7,114 bases of DNA from an uncultured Eubacteriaceae bacterium (GCA_946534775.1 CAMNCZ010000050.1:1-7114); one strand, 5' to 3'; shown: positions 1 to 5,453, counted from the first letter of the stretch. Notes: generated by a model from the letters alone, not told the origin. Made by a program: numbers and translations.

Positions 1-31
1 CGAGACAGTAGAACCGTCCCCCCCTGTCTCA
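1..31. repeat. REP-like palindrome at the left window edge
   Basis: The arms GAGACAG (2-8) and CTGTCTC (24-30) are perfect inverted repeats around a 15-nt loop containing a run of seven C (18-24, the last C belonging to the arm). Read on the minus strand this is GAGACAG, a G-run, ACGGTTCT, then CTGTCTC. From memory, this resembles a dispersed palindrome common in Firmicutes genomes and often linked to REP-associated Y1 (IS200-like) transposases. No such transposase is in the window. The repeat may continue beyond base 1, so its true left edge is unknown. The inverted repeat is seen directly; the family assignment is recall only. Confidence 0.55.
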
Positions 32-59
32 GATCTGCCTAAACCCAAACAAAAAATCA

Positions 60-88
60 TTGAAAAAAAGAATTATATATGATAATAT
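60..88 (+). promoter_or_regulatory. Weak candidate promoter for the 169-aa gene
   Basis: TTGAAA (60-65) lies 17 bp before TAATAT (83-88), or 15 bp before the better -10 match GATAAT (81-86). If used, transcription would start just before the hairpin at 89-134 and give a leader of roughly 140 nt ahead of the start at 236. The region is so A/T rich that chance matches are likely. Confidence 0.25.
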
Positions 89-152
89 AAACTATGAGAA
101 GAGAGAAAGCTTGCTTTCTCAACTCGATTAGTTTAATATATGATAACATAAA
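75..152. repeat. 17-bp direct repeats bracketing a hairpin
   Basis: ATATATGATAATATAAA (75-91) recurs as ATATATGATAACATAAA (136-152), differing at one position (t86 versus c147). The copies start 61 bp apart and enclose the stem-loop at 89-134. Each contains a -10-like GATAAT/GATAAC core. They could be a duplicated promoter or operator element, or a duplication scar around an inserted palindrome. Low sequence complexity weakens the case, but 16 of 17 identity is above what A/T bias alone would suggest. Confidence 0.5.
89..134. other. Imperfect stem-loop in the leader of the 169-aa gene
   Basis: The core is GAGAAAGC (103-110) paired with GCTTTCTC (113-120), practically a 7-bp stem with a CTTG tetraloop. 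Outer pairings are GAG (96-98) with CTC (123-125), and AAACTA (89-94) with TAGTTT (129-134), separated by small internal loops. No U-tract follows, so it is not an intrinsic terminator. If transcribed it would form an extended hairpin about 100 nt upstream of the start codon at 236. Confidence 0.5.
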
Positions 153-182
153 ATACACAAACTTTAAACACAAATTTTATAT

Positions 183-207
183 TAAACGACATAAAAAATT
201 TCGTTTA
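183..207. promoter_or_regulatory. Inverted repeat just upstream of the 169-aa gene SD
   Basis: TAAACGA (183-189) and TCGTTTA (201-207) are perfect 7-bp inverted arms with an 11-nt A-rich spacer, ending 16 nt before the SD GGAAGTG (224-230). This geometry suits either a small mRNA hairpin or a repressor operator; no known family is recognised. Confidence 0.35.
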
Positions 208-235
208 CTGTAATTTTCGATACGGAAGTGATAAT

Positions 236-745
236 ATGAATGTACTGCAAAAATATTTCAATTACAGACAGGCATTGATAGAGCAATATATAAAAGGCGA
301 TATGACAAAACGCGAATACCTTGACAAAAACCTTGAGGCCGTGCTTTCTTTGAACATAAAGCCGTTTAAAAACATCGACAATATCGACAAGGCGCTTTTT
401 AACTATCAATATTACAACGCAATGGCCAAAGACAGCAAAATGAGTGCTTACGGTGATTACGAGTATCATTTTAACGAGCAGATGAATTACTACTACTCGC
501 AAAAAGACCGCGCCACGCTTAAAATACTCGATCTTCTGGATTTTCGCGGTGTGACTGCATACCACATATCCGTGCGCAGCAAGGAGCTTAAAAACAAGCT
601 TTTTGAGATAGTTTTAAAAGAACATAACAATACTATCCTGCACTCCACAAGTGAATTTATCAAAAAAAGACTTATCGACGAAGGTGTTTTTGAGAAAGGC
701 ACTAAAAAATCTCTTATCGATTATTATATAAACCACAGATATTAG
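236..745 (+). CDS. Conserved-looking 169-aa protein of unknown function
   Basis: I do not recognise a characterised function. The start is well supported: ATG preceded by GGAAGTG (224-230) with 5-nt spacing, and codon use matches the neighbours. The protein is soluble-looking, with no signal peptide, membrane segment or Cys. It is rich in Lys, Asn and Tyr: 17 Tyr in 169 residues, including YQYY (57-60) and YYY (85-87). The N-terminal part holds a short GDMTKREY element (21-28) and the cluster NYQYYNAMAK (56-65). The C-terminal half looks mainly helical and basic. It resembles ~170-residue clostridial proteins carrying only a DUF label (DUF6648 comes to mind, from memory and unverified). It sits alone between a structured leader and its own terminator, upstream of the alarmone synthetase operon but not part of it. 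I am confident it is a real gene and unsure of any role. Confidence 0.85.
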   Translation: MNVLQKYFNYRQALIEQYIKGDMTKREYLDKNLEAVLSLNIKPFKNIDNIDKALFNYQYYNAMAKDSKMSAYGDYEYHFNEQMNYYYSQKDRATLKILDLLDFRGVTAYHISVRSKELKNKLFEIVLKEHNNTILHSTSEFIKKRLIDEGVFEKGTKKSLIDYYINHRY

Positions 746-746
746 T

Positions 747-773
747 ATCCCGTCATTTTTGGCGGGATTTTTT
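747..773 (+). terminator. Intrinsic terminator of the 169-aa gene
   Basis: ATCCCGTC (747-754) pairs with GGCGGGAT (761-768), eight pairs including one G-U, around a 6-nt loop. A run of six T (768-773) follows. It begins one base after the stop codon (743-745), so the gene is monocistronic at its 3' end. Confidence 0.9.
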
Positions 774-790
774 ATACAAAAACACTTTTT

Positions 791-818
791 TTGACATATT
801 ACGCAATTTATTTATGTT
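791..818 (+). promoter_or_regulatory. Possible second, upstream promoter for the alarmone operon
   Basis: A perfect TTGACA (791-796) is followed after 16 bp by TATGTT (813-818), a 4/6 match to the -10 consensus. TAAAAT (818-823) is a better -10 match but sits 21 bp away, which is too far. It would start transcription about 45 bp upstream of the main promoter at 838-866. It may be functional as a weaker tandem promoter. Confidence 0.35.
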
Positions 819-837
819 AAAATTTACTATATTACTA

Positions 838-866
838 TTGTAAAAACATAATTATTGTGCTATAAT
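838..866 (+). promoter_or_regulatory. Extended -10 vegetative promoter of the relQ operon
   Basis: A perfect TATAAT (861-866) is preceded by TGC (858-860), making an extended -10. A -35 TTGTAA (838-843, 4/6) lies at the ideal 17-bp spacing. Predicted transcription starts about 873, leaving a very short leader containing the SD GGGGG (877-881) before ATG 889. No room remains for a riboswitch or attenuator. Confidence 0.85.
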
Positions 867-888
867 AAAAAAAACTGGGGGTATTTTT

Positions 889-1695
889 ATGGGAATAACC
901 AATTGGAATACGGAGCTTCTTCCTTATGAACAGGCCGTTGACGAGATAGTTTTAAAGCTTAAAAGCGTAAGAAGGGATTTTTTGCGCAGGCAGCAGCACT
1001 CACCCATTGAACAGGTTGAAGGCCGCGTAAAAAGCATATCAAGCATTATCGCCAAAGCAAACGACCGCAATATACCTATTGATGATGCACTCAATGTGCT
1101 TGAAGATATTGCGGGTATACGCATAATCTGCCGCTTTGTCGAAGATATCGAGAAAGTAGTCAATATTATACGTGCAAGAGACGGCTTCGATATGAAGATA
1201 CTTCAGGAAGAAGACTATGTAACAAACACAAAAAAAAGCGGTTACCGCAGCTACCATATAACCATCGGATACAAGATAGTATATGAAGATGAGATAATGC
1301 CGCTTAAATGCGAGCTGCAAATACGCACACTGGCTATGAACTTTTGGGCAACGATAGAACATTCTTTGCGCTACAAGTATGACGGACATCTGCCCGAACA
1401 TCTTAAAGAAAGGCTGCACAACTGCGCGGAAGCCGCTTTTAAGCTGGATAACGAAATGACAACTATCCGCGGCGAACTTTTGCAGGCGCAAAAGACCAAA
1501 CAGACACAGGAATTTTTGGTGAATGAGATAGTAAAAAATATACATAATTTATATGCCTACGGAAAAGTTGAACATCTTAACGACTACAACAGACAGTTTA
1601 TGGAGATCTTCCGCGACGGCGATGTAAACAAGCTTTCCGAATTTAATCATCAGCTTGAAACAATGGCCGAAATTTATAATGTGAGGTATGTTTAA
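889..1695 (+). CDS. relQ: RelQ-type small alarmone synthetase (GTP pyrophosphokinase)
   Basis: This enzyme transfers pyrophosphate from ATP to the 3' hydroxyl of GDP or GTP to make (p)ppGpp, the stringent-response alarmone, in the cytosol. It has 268 residues with a single RelA/SpoT synthetase domain. Visible motifs are GRVKS (45-49), DIAGIR (73-78), the GTP-side loop KKSGYRSYH (115-123), ELQIRT with the catalytic Glu (142-147) and NFWATIEHSLRYK (151-163). There is no N-terminal HD hydrolase domain and no TGS or ACT region, so it is synthetase-only. From memory the sequence follows Bacillus YjbM/RelQ closely from residue 6 to about 200. YjbM ends near residue 211, whereas this protein adds roughly 60 mostly charged residues (about 205-268) of unknown role. 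The start is set by GGGGG (877-881) with 7-nt spacing. It is the first gene of a three-gene operon. Confidence 0.95.
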   Translation: MGITNWNTELLPYEQAVDEIVLKLKSVRRDFLRRQQHSPIEQVEGRVKSISSIIAKANDRNIPIDDALNVLEDIAGIRIICRFVEDIEKVVNIIRARDGFDMKILQEEDYVTNTKKSGYRSYHITIGYKIVYEDEIMPLKCELQIRTLAMNFWATIEHSLRYKYDGHLPEHLKERLHNCAEAAFKLDNEMTTIRGELLQAQKTKQTQEFLVNEIVKNIHNLYAYGKVEHLNDYNRQFMEIFRDGDVNKLSEFNHQLETMAEIYNVRYV

Positions 1696-2391
1696 ATGGC
1701 CCTTTATGCAATAGCCGACCTGCATCTCAGTCTGTACAAAGACAAACCGATGGATATTTTCGGCAAAAAATGGAAAAACCATCATTTAAAGATACAAGAA
1801 AACTGGAACAATATGATAAGCCCCGAAGATACGGTGCTTGTTGCGGGCGATATATCCTGGGCGCAGAATATGACTGAATTCGGACCCGATTTTGACTTTA
1901 TAAACACATTTAACGGCAAAAAGGTTTTTGTAAGCGGAAACCACGATTATTGGTGGACATCCGTACAGAAACTTAACGCGATGTCCGAAGATATGTTTTT
2001 TATAAGAACAAATTTTTATCCTTTCGGCGAATATGCCGTCTGCGGTTCGCGAGGTTGGATATGCCCCGGGGATTCTATGTATAAGCAGTCAAAAGACGAA
2101 AAGATATACAAACGCGAGTGTCTGCGGCTGGAAATGTCCTTGCAGGCCGCAAAAAGAGCGCATTACAAAAAATTCATAGTAATGCTGCACTACCCGCCCG
2201 CAAACGACAAAGGCGAACGTTCCGATTTTATGGATATAATAGAAAAATACGGTGCCGATGTTGTTGTATACGGTCATCTGCACGGTACCGAAAGCCATAA
2301 AACAGGCATACAAGGCAAGAAAGACGGCGTTTCTTACTATCTTACATCAAGCGATTATCTTGATTTTACCCCTGTCAAAATTAATATTTAA
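1696..2391 (+). CDS. Calcineurin-like metallophosphoesterase
   Basis: A 231-residue cytosolic dinuclear-metal phosphoesterase with all signature blocks in order: DLH (D8, H10), GDISW (51-55), GNHD (81-84), a single His in LHYPP (H165) and GHLHG (193-197). These are the usual metal ligands and phosphate-site residues of the calcineurin superfamily. There is no signal peptide or membrane segment. By length and the GNHDYWW and LHYPP blocks it looks like the uncharacterised COG1768-type predicted phosphohydrolases (recall, not searched); the substrate is unknown. Its ATG follows directly on the TAA of relQ with no gap, and its SD, GTGAGG (1681-1686), lies inside the relQ 3' end. Translation of the two is therefore probably coupled. 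That suggests, but does not prove, a nucleotide or phosphate-ester substrate related to alarmone metabolism. Confidence 0.93.
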   Translation: MALYAIADLHLSLYKDKPMDIFGKKWKNHHLKIQENWNNMISPEDTVLVAGDISWAQNMTEFGPDFDFINTFNGKKVFVSGNHDYWWTSVQKLNAMSEDMFFIRTNFYPFGEYAVCGSRGWICPGDSMYKQSKDEKIYKRECLRLEMSLQAAKRAHYKKFIVMLHYPPANDKGERSDFMDIIEKYGADVVVYGHLHGTESHKTGIQGKKDGVSYYLTSSDYLDFTPVKINI

Positions 2392-2427
2392 TTTTATAAT
2401 ATCTTATTTAAGAAAGGAAAAAACAAA

Positions 2428-2946
2428 ATGACAAACCCGATAGTAACTATCAAAATGGAAAACGGCGATACGATAAAGGCGGAACTTTACCCCGATATCG
2501 CGCCAAACACAGTAAACAACTTTATCAGCCTTATTAACAAAGGCTATTACAACGGCCTTATTTTTCACAGAATAATCAAGGGCTTTATGATACAGGGCGG
2601 CTGCCCGCAGGGACGCGGCACAGGCGGACCCGGCTACGGCATTAAGGGCGAATTTGCGCAAAACGGCTTTAAAAACGACCTGAAACACACTGCGGGCGTA
2701 CTTTCAATGGCACGTTCTATGATGCCCGACTCGGCAGGTTCCCAGTTTTTTATTATGCATAAAGATGCTCCTCATCTTGACGGCGCTTATGCCGCTTTCG
2801 GCAAAGTTATCGAAGGTATGGATGTAGTCGATAAGCTTGCAAGTGTGCCTACGGGTATGATGGACAGACCCGTTGAAGACCAGGTTATGTACGATGTGAC
2901 CGTTGAGACCTTCGGTGTTGATTATCCCGAACCCGAAAAAATTTGA
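2428..2946 (+). CDS. ppiB: Cyclophilin-type peptidyl-prolyl cis-trans isomerase
   Basis: A 172-residue single-domain cyclophilin that catalyses cis-trans isomerisation of Xaa-Pro bonds during protein folding. With no signal peptide or lipobox it should be cytosolic. Visible active-site blocks are FHR with the catalytic Arg (46-48), GFMIQGG (52-58), SQFFI (105-109) and LDGAYAAFGKV (117-127). The GGCPQGRGTGGPGY stretch (57-70) is the insertion seen in Bacillus PpiB-type enzymes. The position equivalent to human CypA Trp121 is His116, as in many bacterial cyclophilins, which predicts weak cyclosporin binding. An acidic, Pro-containing tail (about 161-172) extends slightly beyond the usual fold. 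The start has the SD AGAAAGGA (2411-2418) at 9-nt spacing. The gene lies 36 bp after the phosphoesterase with no terminator between, so it is probably the last gene of the operon. Confidence 0.95.
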   Translation: MTNPIVTIKMENGDTIKAELYPDIAPNTVNNFISLINKGYYNGLIFHRIIKGFMIQGGCPQGRGTGGPGYGIKGEFAQNGFKNDLKHTAGVLSMARSMMPDSAGSQFFIMHKDAPHLDGAYAAFGKVIEGMDVVDKLASVPTGMMDRPVEDQVMYDVTVETFGVDYPEPEKI

Positions 2947-2954
2947 TAATATAT

Positions 2955-2992
2955 AAAAGAGCATTGCAAATTTCTCCGCAATGCTCTTTTTT
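2955..2992. terminator. Shared bidirectional terminator between converging genes
   Basis: The core stem GAGCATTGC (2959-2967) pairs with GCAATGCTC (2978-2986) around a 10-nt loop, extendable to 13 pairs by the flanking A4 and T4. On the + strand six T follow (2987-2992), terminating the relQ-ppiB operon. On the minus strand the four A at 2955-2958 become a U-tract, terminating the carboxypeptidase gene. The + strand U-tract shares base 2992 with the stop codon of that gene, so the two units converge with no spare sequence. Confidence 0.9.
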
Positions 2993-4155
2993 CAGCCTTT
3001 AAACCATAATTTCACTATCTCTTTCAAATTTTTGCCGAAACCGCATTTTGCGATATCTTTTTCGGCCGTCAAAGCACTTTTCCCCACTTCTTTGCCGTCA
3101 TAAGCATAAATTATTTCACCTATCTCGTCACCCGCATTTATCGGTGCTTTCAGCCCTTCTCTGATATTTACGGTGTTTGAAAGCTTTTTATCGCCTTTTT
3201 CGGCAAGATAAGATACTTTATCCTTTACAACTGCGTTTACGCTGTCTTCCTCACCGCCCGAAACGGCGGCTTCTCCTACCGTTTTCCCTACGGGTTCTCC
3301 GTTTAAAAGCATATAGTTTGCATAGCCGTAGTCCAGCATTTTCATAACTTCCTTAAACCTGAGTTTTGGTTCGGGACAAGCCATTATAACCGCAATAAGT
3401 TCCATATTATCGCGTTTTGCCGTACCCGAAAGACAATACTTCGCATTGCCCGTAGAACCCGTTTTAAGGCCCGTAGCGCCGTTATACCATTTTATAAGGC
3501 GATTTGTGTTTGTCAGCCCGAACTCGCTTTCGCCTTTTGCGGTCTTGTGTGTTATCGTGTCCTGCCAAACTGTCGTATACTCGGTTATCTGCGGAAACTT
3601 TGTTATCAATTCGCGGCTCATAACGGATATATCCCGTGCGCTCATTTTGTGTCCCTCGGTATCAAGACCGCAGGCGTTTTTAAAAGTCGTATTGTTCATA
3701 CCCAGTTCTTTCGCCCTGTTATTCATCATTTCCACAAAAGCGCTTTCGCTGCCCGCTATATATTCCGCCATAGCTACCGCGGCATCATTTGCCGATGCAA
3801 TAGCAATAGATTTTGTCAGCACCGCTGCCGTCTGTTTTTCTCCCGCTTCAAGAAATATCTGCGAACCGCCCATACTTGCCGCGTGCTCCGACACACTCAC
3901 TTCATCATCCCATTTTATTTTGCCCGCGGCCTCGCTTTCATATATCAGCAAAAGCGTCATTATTTTTGTAACGCTTGCAGGCGGAAGAGGCATATCCGCA
4001 TTTTTTTCGGCTATTACCTTTCCCGTTTCCGCCTCAGTCAATATATAAGCCTCTCCTTCGATCTTTGGCAGTTCCGCCGCATATACCGCATTTGTAAGAC
4101 AACTCGCCGCCAGTACAGCCGCAAAAAAACGTTTTATATATTTTAGCATATACAT
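2992..4155 (-). CDS. Serine-type D-Ala-D-Ala carboxypeptidase (DacF/PBP5 family, S11)
   Basis: An extracytoplasmic low-molecular-weight penicillin-binding protein that removes the terminal D-Ala from peptidoglycan stem pentapeptides, controlling cross-linking. The 387 residues comprise a signal peptide (basic MYMLKYIKR, hydrophobic 10-20, likely cleavage after VYA at 26), the transpeptidase-like domain with SVTK (nucleophile S61, K64), SAN (121-123) and KTG (231-233), a beta-rich PBP5-C domain (about 283-370), and a C-terminal amphipathic anchor helix (about 373-387). All three catalytic motifs are intact and the length is normal. The start is chosen because GGGGGG (4163-4168) lies 7 nt upstream; the alternative Met3 would be 13 nt away. 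It is monocistronic: own promoter at 4198-4226, shared terminator downstream. Whether it is the sporulation-linked DacF or the housekeeping DacA type cannot be decided here, so no symbol is given. Confidence 0.95.
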   Translation of the reverse strand: MYMLKYIKRFFAAVLAASCLTNAVYAAELPKIEGEAYILTEAETGKVIAEKNADMPLPPASVTKIMTLLLIYESEAAGKIKWDDEVSVSEHAASMGGSQIFLEAGEKQTAAVLTKSIAIASANDAAVAMAEYIAGSESAFVEMMNNRAKELGMNNTTFKNACGLDTEGHKMSARDISVMSRELITKFPQITEYTTVWQDTITHKTAKGESEFGLTNTNRLIKWYNGATGLKTGSTGNAKYCLSGTAKRDNMELIAVIMACPEPKLRFKEVMKMLDYGYANYMLLNGEPVGKTVGEAAVSGGEEDSVNAVVKDKVSYLAEKGDKKLSNTVNIREGLKAPINAGDEIGEIIYAYDGKEVGKSALTAEKDIAKCGFGKNLKEIVKLWFKG

Positions 4156-4197
4156 ATTTTATCCCCCCGATGTTTTTTATAACGAATAAATATTTTC

Positions 4198-4226
4198 ATT
4201 ATATAGTATTGTTTTCAGCGGGTAAA
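4198..4226 (-). promoter_or_regulatory. Promoter of the carboxypeptidase gene
   Basis: Read on the minus strand, TTTACC (4226-4221, 4/6) lies 17 bp before a perfect TATAAT (4203-4198). Transcription would start near 4191, giving a leader of about 35 nt with the G-run SD. It resembles a vegetative promoter and shows no obvious sporulation-sigma consensus. Confidence 0.75.
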
Positions 4227-4256
4227 ATATGCTTAAAAAACACTGTAAATAAATGC

Positions 4257-4282
4257 AAAAACCGCGGCTTGTGACCGCGGTT
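4257..4282 (-). terminator. Intrinsic terminator of the lipoprotein gene
   Basis: AACCGCGG (4260-4267) and CCGCGGTT (4275-4282) form a perfect, very GC-rich 8-bp stem with a 7-nt loop. On the minus strand the stem ends in TT and runs into three more T (4259-4257). It lies 14 bp after the stop codon at 4297-4299 and separates the lipoprotein from the carboxypeptidase promoter. Confidence 0.85.
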
Positions 4283-4296
4283 CGGTATTATTTCGA

Positions 4297-5355
4297 TCAA
4301 TCTTCTTCCGTTACATAATAGAAGTCCTTGTCGGGTAACTGTCCGTCAAAAACATCGGAGTTTGCGGAAATAAAGTTTTCGGCAGTTGTCCACATTTCAA
4401 TGCCCTCGGTAAAGTTGTAGCCACAGTTTCGCATAGTTGAAACCGCAAGACTTTTATCCGTCATAATATTGAAATTAGCTGCATAGTCAAGCGTTTTTGT
4501 AATACCGTATATAACAGTATTTACCGATTGTCTGAAATCATCAAGAATATATATCATACTGTCTTTGTTGTTTTCGACAAAATCTTTTCTGGCAACAAGC
4601 ACACTTGAAATTATCTCGCTGTTTGCATCAACATCGCTCCACAAATCAGTCACATCGGGGCCAAGCTGGATATCGTCATTGTCAAATTTTGCAATCGTGA
4701 TATACGGCTCGGGTACAATAGCAAGCTGTATGCTTCCGTCTGCCAATTTTTTTTCAATACTTTCGTTGCTGTCCATTGCGGAAGCTGCTGCACCGCATTT
4801 TTCAAGCATCTGCTTCGCTGCGGATGCGGTAAGAGAACCGTCATCTGCATAAGCGACCGTCTTTCCGCTTAATTCGGATTTTTCGGTCACTTCACCGCTA
4901 AGGTCTGCAATATGGATATTATTGAAAGTATTTGTAGCAAGCATTACTATATCTTTTTTGTCATTATACAGCCTTACTGCCGTATCAAGCGGTAAAATTG
5001 CCACATCTGCATTGCCGCTTTCAAGTTCCGCCGCTGCTTCTTCGGGCGTTTGCTTTACGGTAAGTTCATATTTTTCGTGATTTTTATCCTTTTCGCCCCA
5101 ACCCATTATCGGTGCGAAACCTATACCCGTACAATCGCCCACAACCACTGCCTTTACATTTATTCGTGAAGCTTCGTCGGGTTTTTCAAGTACATCACTT
5201 TCCTCATCATCGGGGTCTTCTTTATTGTCATTGCTTAAAACGATCTCATTATCGCTTGAACCCTGTTGGTCCTGCGGTTCCTGCTTGCCGCAGGCACTGA
5301 ACATAACCGCAATAGATATAACGGCCGCCGATATCAGAAATCTTTTTCTTAGCAT
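4297..5355 (-). CDS. Orphan ABC-type substrate-binding lipoprotein
   Basis: A 352-residue lipoprotein that should sit on the outer face of the membrane and capture a small solute. It begins with a type II signal peptide (MLRKR, hydrophobic 7-19) and lipobox FSAC with the lipidated Cys22. A disordered, strongly acidic linker follows (about 24-62), then a periplasmic-binding-protein type 2 fold (about 66-345). Typical elements of the NMT1/THI5/SsuA-like group are VVGDCTGIGFAPIMG (71-85), DVAILPLDTA (117-126), LSGKTVAYADDGSLTA (162-177), AIVPEPYIT (212-220) and LVARKDFVENNKDSMIYI (253-270). The ligand is not predictable from this. No permease or ATPase gene adjoins it: groEL lies upstream and the carboxypeptidase downstream, each behind a terminator. 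SD AAGGAAG (5370-5364) with 8-nt spacing sets the start. Expression may be controlled through the repeat-bearing leader at 5371-5430. Confidence 0.9.
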   Translation of the reverse strand: MLRKRFLISAAVISIAVMFSACGKQEPQDQQGSSDNEIVLSNDNKEDPDDEESDVLEKPDEASRINVKAVVVGDCTGIGFAPIMGWGEKDKNHEKYELTVKQTPEEAAAELESGNADVAILPLDTAVRLYNDKKDIVMLATNTFNNIHIADLSGEVTEKSELSGKTVAYADDGSLTASAAKQMLEKCGAAASAMDSNESIEKKLADGSIQLAIVPEPYITIAKFDNDDIQLGPDVTDLWSDVDANSEIISSVLVARKDFVENNKDSMIYILDDFRQSVNTVIYGITKTLDYAANFNIMTDKSLAVSTMRNCGYNFTEGIEMWTTAENFISANSDVFDGQLPDKDFYYVTEED

Positions 5356-5370
5356 TTTATTTACTTCCTT

Positions 5371-5430
5371 TCTTATCGGATCTTATCGGAAACTTTTCTC
5401 GGAAATCTATTCTAAAATTTTTCTCGGAAA
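5371..5430 (-). repeat. Short repeat cluster in the lipoprotein mRNA leader
   Basis: On the + strand TCTTATCGGA is exactly tandem (5371-5380, 5381-5390). TTTTCTCGGAAA occurs at 5394-5405 and 5419-5430, and TCGGAAACTTTT at 5386-5397 and 5424-5435. The shared core TCGGA thus appears four times within 60 bp, its last base at 5380, 5390, 5403 and 5428. The lipoprotein promoter at 5454-5482 places the cluster inside the mRNA leader. There the copies read UCCGAUAAGA or UUUCCGAGAAAA, and three carry UUUCC, which can pair with the GGAA(G) of the SD. It could be an RNA switch, a protein-binding array, or a slippage-derived duplication. Confidence 0.7.
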
Positions 5431-5453
5431 CTTTTTTGTTTTCTGACATTTAT

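Noticed and set aside
103..120. Hairpin GAGAAAGC/GCTTTCTC read as an intrinsic terminator
   Set aside because: No T-run follows on the + strand (AACTCG) and the minus-strand side is purine-mixed, so it does not fit an intrinsic terminator.
182..565. A 127-codon minus-strand frame overlapping the 169-aa gene
   Set aside because: The + strand gene has a good SD, a terminator immediately after its stop and normal codon use. The antisense frame has none of these.
1039..1545. A 168-codon minus-strand frame inside relQ
   Set aside because: It is antisense to a clearly conserved synthetase domain, and its composition (Cys, Phe and Tyr rich) is typical of a reverse-complement artefact.
2392..2427. 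A separate promoter or terminator between the phosphoesterase and ppiB
   Set aside because: The 36-bp gap holds only A/T-rich sequence and the SD, with no hairpin and no paired -35/-10.
3446..4146. Two long + strand open frames of about 200 codons opposite the carboxypeptidase gene
   Set aside because: They lack plausible SD sites and domain motifs, and they lie wholly antisense to a gene with intact SxxK, SxN and KTG motifs. They are frame shadows.
5371..5430. The repeat cluster as a CRISPR array
   Set aside because: Repeats are 10-12 bp with irregular spacing of 10, 13 and 25 bp, there are no uniform unique spacers, and no cas genes are present.
5356..5449. A TPP or other metabolite riboswitch in the lipoprotein leader, given the THI5-like fold
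   Set aside because: The leader is only about 92 nt, lacks the conserved thi-box motifs such as CUGAGA, and has no aptamer-like arrangement I recognise.
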